Assembly: GCA_016800925.1 (NCBI GenBank) | Contig: JABCPU010000706.1 | Coordinates: 1-29,611 of the forward strand | Direction: 5' to 3' | Origin: Suillus spraguei | Taxonomy: Eukaryota; Basidiomycota; Agaricomycetes; Boletales; Suillaceae | DNA: 29,611 bases | Shown here: positions 21,177 through 29,611 of the stretch, piece by piece | Numbering within the stretch: position 1 is the stretch's first letter | Layout: every line of letters starts with the position of its first letter | The notes under the pieces: generated by a model | What the model saw: the letters and a program-made list of their open reading frames with translations, nothing else | The model's database searches: none | Told to the model about the DNA's origin: nothing | Made by a program: the position numbers and the translations under genes

Positions 21177-22347
21177 AGACTAGGGCCAGGGCTGTGTGCT
21201 GGTGTGTTGGTGGGCTACGCAAACTTCGCATTCACATATCCTTCCCATCTGTTCGCAGTGTTCGCACTTCCCTTACGACCCAATGGAAGACAGAAAGAAT
21301 CTTCGAGTCCCCTCCTGGTACATTCCTGCTGGCATTTACATATCCATCCATACGACGGTGCCACCGGTGCGCGGTACCCTTCCCTCACACTGAAGGTTGC
21401 CGTTGTACATACTTGCAACAATCAAAACAGCACGCTGTTTAACGTGGGCGACGGTGTTCTCTGTCCGGTTACCTTTGCTAACAGAAGACCAACCGCAGTC
21501 CTTTATTGATTCGTCGAAGTATTCCGTAATATCGACTCATCATCATCTTCGACCCTTAAATGCATTCCAAATGCTGCAAAAACACGCATCCATCCACCAA
21601 TAACCTCCCCTGCCTGACATTGGAATTGGACACTCGATGCACATTTTCTTTTGTAAACGGCTTATTAAGAAGGTCGGTACTCGCTGGCATCCCCGTTGTT
21701 GTAGCTAGTTTATAATTACTATAGATTTGCTCAGGCTATGAGTTCGTCAATAATTCAGTGGTTCATTCGATTACTTTAGTGTGAATGTCAGAACGTAATT
21801 CCAGCACAAATTCAACGCCTCTTCAGAGTACAGTTTCAAAGTATCATTCCAAATATGGATTTAGAATATCATTTCACTGAGAGTCTGTTCAGAGTAGTAA
21901 TATTAGCACCTCGAGTTCAGTAATGTTCTGAGTTTATTCCACTGAAACTACTATCCGCAGTGTTTTGTATTGCGGCACCCCTGACATATCTATATTGACA
22001 CTCCAAAATGCCCTCCGGGAGGTTGTTAATCAGGCTTCTCACCATTATCAGACGAACGCTAAGTATGTGGTAGGCATAGATTGGTGTACAAGCATCATGT
22101 AAAATGGCCAATTTTTTTGATGGAGATTCGAGGTTTGGTCACAATATCTGTACTGCCACACAAGCGTTACCATCGACTTGCAAAAGCAAGTAGCATGAGC
22201 GCCTCTCTTAAAGTTTGATATCATTCGGATAACAAATAAAATTAGCCAAGTATTTTCATATTCTAGCCTGATAGATGATAGAGATAAGCTATGTATTAAG
22301 GGGTATATCATTAGAACGGGACAAATGCGACTTTCGGCTCCGGATAC
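21177..22347. other. Stretch without a supported gene
   Basis: Overlapping open frames at 21090-21509 (+) are not extended by good splice sites and show no family resemblance. From about 21600 to 22340 the sequence is AT-rich and stop-dense in all frames. It includes the 3' flank of the UbiA gene. Confidence 0.45.
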
Positions 22348-23386
22348 TCAAACACCGTAAAAGAAACGCCAGTAACCTGGAAGTAGATGACCAAGCGCAT
22401 ACCACAGCTGGTACGAGTCCGTGGTTAGCTTCAACTCGGTGTGCATCCAAGTAATATTTCAACTCACGCTATAAAATTTGCAGGATTGCTTGTCGGCGTC
22501 TACCGTGTTGTACATCACGAATCGGCTCCCCACAAACGCACCGTAAATTACGTATGCGGTAGTAGAGAGCGCATCCAGCTCCCATATGCGGCTCAAGCTA
22601 TGACCAGATGGGAATCCCGATCATCATTGAAAAGCGCGCAGCTTTAGGGAAGAGCGTGGGCAACGTGCACCTTCCAGTAAGGCGATCGCCCTCTTCATCC
22701 TTGAAGTCTTGCGCATGAAGTGTAGTCGCAAAGACTGTCGAGCTAAATGCGATTGCCAAAGCACCAGCCTTATCAATGCCTGAGTTGCGAGAACCTGTAC
22801 ACTTGATGAGCAAGATGATAAATCGGATGTAGCTGGACAGATTTACCAACAGCAACGGTTCCTCCGACTCCAGACACCCACCGAGGATGGCTGTGAGTAC
22901 ATTCTTCGACAATCCCAATTTATCACCGTGAAGTTCATTGTACCAGATTGTGAACGCCGCAAAAATGGTGCTAGCCAGCAGAGCCTGAGTGCCGTACCAC
23001 AACGATAGCAGCAAGCAAACAGGGACCATCACCCAGCGTATATCAGCTGCACTGTCGACAGAAATGCGACCGGCAGGTATCGGACGGGAGGGCTTGTTCT
23101 TGCGGTCCTCCTCTGGATCCTGGATCTGGTTTGCAAGATTGAATTGCAATAAGTGGAACCATATCCACAATGGAGCATGCCAAACATGAGTGGGGTCATA
23201 TTTGGGAGCCACGGATAATGCAAATATGGTCTGAAAAGTGTGATTGAGAAAAGAGGCGAGACGTGCAATAGTTGTCACATACGACAGGTATCAGAGTGGT
23301 TCTAACATCATTTTCTGTAAATAAGAAGACCGTCTCAGATGATGAGCAATGCTATCAGCGCGAACAGTGAAGGCTTGAGAGAACAT
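22348..23386 (-). CDS. UbiA-family integral membrane prenyltransferase
   Basis: Four exons (23386-23283, 23230-22847, 22794-22468, 22407-22348) give about 291 residues. The two hallmark aspartate motifs are present: NQIQDPEED (NxxxDxxxD) followed by RPIPAGRIS, and QDFKDEEGDRLTGR (DxxxD) followed by TLP. These bind Mg and prenyl diphosphate. The rest is hydrophobic, as expected for a multi-span enzyme that transfers a prenyl chain to an aromatic or other acceptor. The start MFSQAFTVRADSIAHH leads to VFLFTENDVRTTLIPV only after one missing base (about 23336). A second base is missing from a G run (about 22885), and a third shift lies near 22610. No terpene synthase or P450 is recognisable nearby, so the pathway is unknown. 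Confidence 0.85.
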
Positions 23387-23428
23387 AGTGAATTGTTTGA
23401 ATGCCTAGGTTATGTGCTGGGTCCAGGC

Positions 23429-23434
23429 TTTATA
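23429..23434 (-). promoter_or_regulatory. TATA box of the UbiA gene
   Basis: TATAAA on the minus strand, 43-48 bp upstream of the ATG at 23386. Spacing suits a short 5' leader. Confidence 0.45.
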
Positions 23435-23464
23435 ACTTGAATGCGCGCTCGAATGTAGCGCGAA

Positions 23465-23488
23465 CCGGCATGGCAAAAGTCATGCCGG
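23465..23488. promoter_or_regulatory. Perfect inverted repeat upstream of the UbiA gene
   Basis: CCGGCATG (23465-23472) and CATGCCGG (23481-23488) are exact reverse complements around an 8-base centre. The element lies about 80-100 bp upstream of the UbiA start codon and 31 bp beyond the TATA box. It has the form of a dimeric regulator site; CGG/CCG half-sites are typical of fungal Zn2Cys6 factors. It lies in a minus-strand open frame (23410-23622), which I do not consider a gene. Confidence 0.35.
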
Positions 23489-25072
23489 GAGTATACAAGG
23501 AACTTGAAGACTGCTTCTAAAATTACAGGATTTCGGACACCAAACCGGTTGTGAATCGCTGGTCCCGGTGGCACCTGAGGCTGTGAAATCGAAACTGCCC
23601 CGTCTTTTAGCAGGGGAGACATGCGGCCAGCTGGGTTAGAAAAGTTCTATACAGAAGGAAAGACTGATTCTGCGGCTATGCATTCGTAAGAGATGACTCT
23701 CGGAGTACCCCTGAACCGTGACAGCCGTAAACAGCCCCAGAGTATAATAAGGATTCGAAACAAACACATCTTATATGGGCGGCATGTACCACCTGATAGA
23801 TAAGCTCACATTGCTATCCTATGGCTATAGTTGGGAAATAAAATCAGTGACATAAGATTGTAGTACTCATGCACTCACTATCATAAGAAGATCACCCATA
23901 CTCTGCAAAGCTTGAAAGACCACCGTGCAATACACTTGAAGACCGCGGATGTCGGGGACTGATGCAGTTGTACTGTGCAAAGTCATCGGATAAGCAGGCG
24001 CTCATGAAGCCACATTGAACGATTCCATGGTCAGTAATGAAGCAATCGCAATTGACCTGACTACCCCCAGACGCACGTTTACCGCGACCCACTTGTGAGC
24101 TTACAGTCCGGATGGCACCGGCTTGAATGAACATCATGATGTGACCTACTAGTACTGTCATTGATGCATGATTACAGAAAAGAACAACAGCTTGATGTGT
24201 TAGAAATGGCTCCCGACTACATCGTAGTGAGATTTTGCAGTACTGAGAACCGCTACCTTCAAGTCAAAGACCAGCGCAACTACATCGTGGACTATGTAAT
24301 AGCAGGTGCCGGTGATCGGTGATCATTTTTAAGAGGATCGCGACGCACCACGTGACACCTCACAGGCTTGCGGATCACTCTTCTTATCTCCTCCCGCTCG
24401 TACCTATCTTGGATCCTTCGGCCTCTTCCCTTTCGGAACCTTCCTCAGTACTCGGCAAACTTTGCTAGACGCTTTGCTTTCGGCTTCTAGATATGTCATA
24501 GGGCAGCTACCTGCGGCCATCGTATGGGAAAATCTTCTGCATTGACACTGGTCGAATCTTCTGGAATCTGGAGTCCCGTGCAGTTCGAATATCTTCAGTT
24601 ATATATTGTGTTCCTTTGCTTAAATCAGCAAACTTAACGATCAGTAGGCACGCCTTTATCCAGGCGCTCTGTCAGCTCTGTCAGAGTTCGTATCATTCGT
24701 CCCGTTCATACATGTTGCTCTCCACGTTAATGTTCCTGGCCAGCGCTAGATATTGGGCCATCAACTCGCCCTCAATCTCGATCTGTCCTAGTCATTGGTC
24801 CTCACATCCTTCCCACTGTCCAGCACGTGTGAGATATGTCGCATGTGGTCAAAGGTAGTGTGGTCCCTGCTGCCGGAAGCGTGTTTGACATGCTAGCGAA
24901 TTACTTTGACGATCAGTTTTCTGGGACTGGACAAAGCAAAGGATAGAGTCGTCTCTGGAGTTTTACAAGGGTGATGGACCAGATGACAAGTCAAAAAGTT
25001 CGTCTTTTGTTAGTGGGTTTCAAGAATGAGACTGAAATTTTGACATAGCTCTGAGTTTTCGTTATATTCCAG
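23489..25072. other. Gene-poor stretch
   Basis: Short frames at 23892-24161 (-) and 24616-24858 (+) show no domain, and splice extension gave nothing coherent. A frame from an ATG near 24836 (MSHVVKGSVVPAAGSVFDML) looks protein-like for about 38 codons and stops. No RNA gene was recognised. Confidence 0.4.
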
Positions 25073-25559
25073 CGATACGCCGCATATCAGCACATTCGAA
25101 CAATCAATTATCATGCCTCACCACATCACTGCTATATCGTCAACCTCGACGAAGTTTGGAGTGTCAACGAAGGACATCATAGGTATGATTCCCTTGTGAC
25201 CGAACGATGCTTTTTCCATGGTGATTGCGCAGTTGCAAATCGCAAAAAAGCATTCAGTCTATTCCTCGGCGATTACTCAATTCAAGATGGTCCAAGCACA
25301 AGCTACTAGCAAGGAGCAGGAGATGCTCGTACAATATGATACTGTAATGCCAGACGATGCTGAGTCGTGTTCTCACCCAACTATGAGGTTGGTTGCACGC
25401 CTTCTATCCTTGAACACGCAATATTCACGCACTTTACAGGTCGTAAACGTCCACTGCATGCATCGTTACTTCCCTGTCCCTGCTAGAGCCCACATCACTG
25501 GTTTTCGTCTGCACCCTGGACCTCTTCTTCACGCGTGTTGCGATTTTGGGTACGTTTGA
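25073..25559 (+). pseudogene. Possible broken unrecognised gene
   Basis: After a TTATATTCCAG acceptor-like site an open frame runs to 25309: HHCYIVNLDEVWSVNEGHHR, then RCFFHGDCAVANRKKAFSLF, ending in TAG. A second frame overlaps from 25218 to 25559 and ends ARAHITGFRLHPGPLLHACC. The two could be one coding region joined by a frameshift, or two exons. The composition is protein-like; the family is unknown and no start codon is convincing. Confidence 0.3.
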
Positions 25560-25740
25560 CGTTCTCAGTGACCCACAAGAATTTTCAATAAAGTGCTGCT
25601 TGTACTGATGATTGTTGGTTGGGGGACTGCATTATGGTGACGAAGCCTATGGTGCAAATGAAATGGCTGGGAGAGTGTTGGTATCAGTACTAGCCCCTTA
25701 CTCGTTCTGAAACAACACGGCCAATATTCTTATTCCGTAT

Positions 25741-25881
25741 TCTCCCTTATCCAGTGCTCTCGCATATCTCAAGGAAAGGTGGATTATAGGTCCCGAAGGA
25801 CAGCTTTTCCTGTGGATTCCGTCCGATCACCACCCATCCGTTGTCAACAACATGCTGTTGATATCCGATAGTTCCTCATAA
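25741..25881 (+). pseudogene. Remnant of the C-terminal end of a fungal NACHT/WD40-type protein
   Basis: The open frame reads ALAYLKERWIIGPEGQLFLW followed by IPSDHHPS and a stop. The pattern W-I-x-G-P-x-G-x-L-x-x-W-I-P is typical of the closing segment after the last WD40 repeat or NACHT/helical part in expanded Agaricomycete NLR-like families. Only this terminal piece is visible; no repeats or nucleotide-binding motifs occur upstream. It is therefore a fragment, or the last exon of a gene whose other parts are lost. Confidence 0.4.
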
Positions 25882-26094
25882 CTAGATTTATAGCATTTCC
25901 CATATAGCATATCATGGCACAGGTGTCAGGAATAGGAAAATGTACCGTGATCTCTCTGGTAATTTACGTCCTGGTCATGTTATAGTAGTAATCTGCATAT
26001 ATCCTACACAAGAACTTGTACAATAGAGTCTGGGTAATACAATACCGCCTTGGGTAACGTAAACATAACTGGAGATAAACATGTCACGGAGTTC

Positions 26095-28753
26095 CTACAG
26101 CGCTGATGATCTGAGACGGCTCATATCTTTCATTGCATCTATGATTTCCTTTGACGGTGGAGGTTGTCGCAATTCCATCTTGAGAATCGCGGCATCCAGC
26201 CCATTACAAAGGAATTCGAGGTCGCTTGGTGAAGCATTTTGTGGCATGTAAGACTTCGTGTGGGCGATAAGAGCTTCAAGAATCTCCACACCATCTGAAT
26301 CATCCAGAACGTCAGAATCAGGACCGTCGCTATGGCCTGCGACATGCCATGCCATCATCGTCAAGTCCCACCACTGTGATGGCGTGATGACAAGAGTGGA
26401 CTGCTGTCCAGGAACGGACATCTCTCCCGGAGCAGACTGCTCTCCAGCAGCGGACTTCTCTTCAATAGCAGACTTCTTTCCCGAAGCGGCTTCGATGCGG
26501 AGGAAGATTCCAGCGAGATAAAAGAAGGAAGAAGGAGGTTTATCAGAAAAATCAGGCATGATGTCGAAGCATCTATTGATGTGGCCATCTTCCTCTAAGC
26601 GAGGAAGCCAGTTGGGATGACTTGTAAGAGTGAAGATGAGGCGGAGATAGAAGAAATGATCAAGAGAATCGAATTCGGATGGAACCATGGCAAGCAGGGC
26701 TGGAGAGAGCGTTGAGAGGACGTCGGTCTGTAAAGGCGCTGAAACACTCAAGCTGGGAGCGTCAGTGATCCTAGCCAGATCTTGTCTGATACGATAAGCA
26801 ATGTGTACAGCAGCACGTTTGCAGTCAAGGCTGGTAGCTTGACGCATGAAATGAATGAGTGCATGGCAGTATCGACCAAACTCCACAGGTTTGTCAAGTG
26901 ATGGTGCCGACAACACGAGGAATATCAGACGCTGAATGTCGATGAGTGGGGCACCTACAAGGGGATGATCTTGGACCAATCAGTGAGTTCGAGGAGCTGA
27001 ATTGCATTGGCGAACAAGTCGCCGCCATAGTGTCCACGTCGAATGGGGGAACTGATTGCCGTCAGGATAGCCTGTGCGAGAGATGAATCGCAGGGCGAGT
27101 TGATATCAACAGCCCGACAAGCAGTACGAAGTGCGGGATGAAGTAATGTATACGATCTAGGGCTGCTGTTCAAAAATGGAACGATGGAGTCTTGACTGAT
27201 GTTCTTGAGGTCACTGAGCAAGAGGAGAGCATCTCCCGCTGCATTGAAGTCTTTGGCATCATGAAAATGTCTTGCACAGTCCATGAGCCAGTCAACGTCC
27301 GGTTGATAGAGTTCCGATCCGAATTGACCGTGCCAAACCAATTCCACATATTCGTCATGCTTGTCTGGATTGACAAATTTATCCATCCCAGAACCCAACG
27401 CCATACGCAGAGCAGTGCGTGTGTTATCCGCTTGCTTCAATTGCTCCCATTCATCTGCTGAATCTGTCTCCTTCATTTGGCAAAACGAAGTATTGCAATG
27501 TTCCAGTGCCTGAGGAAAATACAGGCGACGCCACGATGACCAGTGCTTCCACTTCTGTGTGAGTCTATTGAGGTTTTCCGTTGCCCCATCAATCTTCCAG
27601 GAGATGTAGATCAACCCCCTCCCCAATAACACAGTGTGGCCTGTGTCCGATGTTGTAGAGTCAAAAGATGCCTTAAACATGTCTAGCAACTTCTTGATGA
27701 ACGACGGTGACAGGACCAGCTGCGACTGCTTGCGCAGGTTGGGTATGGTAACCATCAAGTCAAGTGCCAAACGGAAAATGTCAGGGTTTGTCGAAACTTT
27801 CAAGATCCATGATATGGCAGATGCAGTAGAATCGTAATGACTTTGGTGGTCCTTGTCCTTGTCGTGATACAGGAAATATCGAATGAGTAAGGAGATTGGC
27901 GTCTGGAATGGAGCGTCAGGCGATCGCAGAGATACACAGACGAAGTACATATATAAGAGGGAACCGTAAGCAATTGGTACGAGGATGAGCAAGGAAATTA
28001 TTCGGTGTTGCATCCACATGGCAGCTGCCAAAGACAAAATAAACAGGAAGATGGAGATCTCGACAAGAGTTGTGAATGACTGCATGATAGGTTCGAACCG
28101 CATTTTTTGTAGCTCCAGAAACATGCGATGCCTCCGCTGGTATCGGCCCTCAAGTCGATCACTATTGGTATTGGTCTCATAGTAATCCAGGAACTGCTTG
28201 CCCACGACAGCGCCAAAAGCGGCCAGCAAACTGAATATCAGGCTCATATATGCAAGCGCCTGCATCCAAATTTTGGAAGAAGAGTAACCGACGGGTGCCG
28301 AGACGGCGACGAGAGATCCGTTCCATGTATTCTGCATCATGATAAGCTGTACCAAAAGATCATTGGTGGTATCAGCAGGATCAGGCTGCATTGCAATGAT
28401 GAACGTGGCATTGATTATGGAGAACAGACTGGCCTGGTTGTTCGTGTTAGATAGTAACAAAAACAACGATATATTTCCGTACGAAGAGTATTAAGATTTC
28501 AATATTGCGACTCTGTCTCTCTATCATGTCGATATCTTGTTTGCCAGACATCTTTTCGAATGCAATCCAAAATTTAGAAGCCACGTCCATTCCTCTTTCC
28601 TCGGCAATGCCGCTGGAAGTCTCGATGACATTGATAATCTGCCGGAGAAGATTCGCGAGTAAACTAAAACAAAGGTATTTAATTCTAACAGAATCAGACG
28701 AAAATGAGGACTTGCGCAAAATCGCTGTTTGCATTGTTCTCAGCGGAACCCAT
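26095..28753 (-). CDS. DUF6535-domain membrane protein
   Basis: Three exons (28753-28712, 28638-28483, 28433-26095) give about 845 residues with one missing base restored in a C run (26961-26964 on the + strand). The N-terminal domain has the DUF6535 signature: DVASKFWIAFEKM, then RQSRNIEILILF|ASLFSIINATFII and MQPDP, followed by paired membrane segments (LAYMSLIFSLLAAFGAVVG and ISIFLFILSLAAAMWM, then LLILVPIAYGSLLYMYFVCV). The long C-terminal part is soluble and helical, with armadillo-like leucine spacing but no named domain. The family is abundant in Agaricomycetes and of unknown function. The intron at 28434-28482 has a TATCTAAC branch site. The first intron is less certain (GTCCTC donor). 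A hexapeptide repeat lies near residue 720. Confidence 0.85.
26401..26472 (-). repeat. Hexapeptide-coding minisatellite within the DUF6535 gene
   Basis: Four 18-bp units encode SAIEEK, SAAGEQ, SAPGEM and SVPGQQ, flanked by further Ser-rich sequence. The units are diverged at DNA level, so this is an old coding repeat, likely a flexible linker in the C-terminal region. Confidence 0.65.
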
Positions 28754-29611
28754 GTGGAGCTTCAAGCTCGGTAGCAAATATTGGGGGTGAATGAGTTGGA
28801 AGGGAACTAAGAGACACTACAGCGCCATAAGAATTCGTACCATGTTGATATCTCGGCAAACGCCATGTCTGAGTTTTAGAAAGGATCACTAACCGAAGAA
28901 CAGCTGGATCCGGACCTATCAACTACACCCGTATACGTGGACATGAAAATGGTACTGAGATGCAGTGATATCGTCGACGAGTGATCACGACAGAATTGAA
29001 TTACGGTACGAGAGCTACTGTCCCAAAATGAACTTATCTGAATTCACATTACTATATTCGGACTAAAATACTATTTGATATGTCCAATCTTGGTCTTCAG
29101 CTTCTTGTGACGGCACATGATACGGTGATATTGTACTTGGTGAATAGTAAAGTAAATGATAGGAGCTGAATAAAGGGAAGGGAAGCTCGCGAAGCCTAGC
29201 GCTGAGGCCATGAGGCACATCATCAACCACTCATGTATCACAGCCTCGCACAGGACCTCGGGGAGAAGATACTAGGTGGCGTTTGACGCGCGCCTGTTGA
29301 TCAAGCAAGCACGGGCGAGACGCACGAGAACCCTCACACGTTGTTGACCACCACGACATACACTTTCGGCAACAAAATAAAATGCAGTGGCTTCGCGAAG
29401 ATGTGCTGGCATCTATCCAAGTCGGAGAGTTTGTAGAATATCCTGAGAAGAAGGTTGAAATGTCCCATGCTGCGGCCGTGCATGTCAACGAGGCTTCAAC
29501 GTCACTTATCTAACCACAAGGTACGCCTCAAGGTTCGCGTGTGTTAAAGTTGCTCGGATTAAATAATGCTAACTTCCGAGTCGGAGCCCTAGCGCTAGCT
29601 GCATCGTGTTC
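28754..29611. other. Upstream flank of the DUF6535 gene, no supported gene
   Basis: Promoter side of the DUF6535 gene, then AT-rich sequence. A 43-codon frame on + (29382-29513, MQWLREDVLASIQVGEFVEY...) may be part of a gene running off the window, but nothing supports it beyond an open frame. Confidence 0.4.

Noticed and set aside
23410..23622. Minus-strand frame upstream of the UbiA gene
   Set aside because: It overlaps the promoter with TATA box and inverted repeat and has no family resemblance.
27170..28454. Several plus- and minus-strand frames overlapping the DUF6535 gene
   Set aside because: Shadows of the long coding exon on the minus strand.
12166..29611. Whether the SDR, UbiA and membrane protein form a biosynthetic cluster
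   Set aside because: No backbone enzyme, P450, transporter or regulator is recognisable between them; proximity alone is too weak.

Overview
The window reads as a filamentous basidiomycete, probably an Agaricomycete (mushroom-forming fungus). Coding sequence is cut by many short (about 40-75 bp) GT-AG introns, one intron is GC-AG, and a DUF6535 membrane protein, a family abundant in Agaricomycetes, lies near the right end. Nothing looks bacterial or viral. No tRNA, rRNA or CRISPR array was seen.

Layout. Bases 1-12165 form one giant palindrome: an arm of about 6.06 kb (1-6059), a 63-base centre, and its reverse complement (6123-12165). Each arm carries a HAPSTR1/C16orf72-like gene at its outer end, a convergent 65-residue small protein gene next to it, then about 4 kb with weak gene remnants (a possible cyanovirin-N-like fragment, a small membrane protein) and a degenerate tandem repeat beside the centre. 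The two copies differ mostly by 1-bp indels plus a few transitions. The left arm runs off the window start, so its true end is unknown.

Right of the palindrome the sequence is single copy. A TFIIIC TPR subunit gene (Tfc4/Sfc4-like, 12396-16320, +) diverges from the right-arm HAPSTR1-like copy. It is followed by an unrecognised Ser/Arg-rich membrane protein gene (16516-17852, +), a convergent intact short-chain dehydrogenase (18176-19510, -), a poorly defined stretch with broken reading frames (19.6-21.2 kb), a UbiA-family prenyltransferase (22348-23386, -) with an inverted repeat and TATA box upstream, a gene-poor stretch with remnants (one resembling the C-terminal end of a fungal NACHT/WD40 protein), and the DUF6535 gene (26095-28753, -).

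A recurring feature is the apparent 1-bp deletion: three in the TFIIIC gene, two in the membrane protein gene, two (plus one ambiguous shift) in the UbiA gene, one in the DUF6535 gene, and reciprocal ones between the palindrome arms. Several sit in homopolymers. This looks more like residual long-read consensus error than real decay, and it matters for deciding whether the palindrome is a chromosomal structure or an assembly foldback. Apart from the divergent TFIIIC/HAPSTR1-like promoter, I see no sign that the neighbouring genes act in one pathway.
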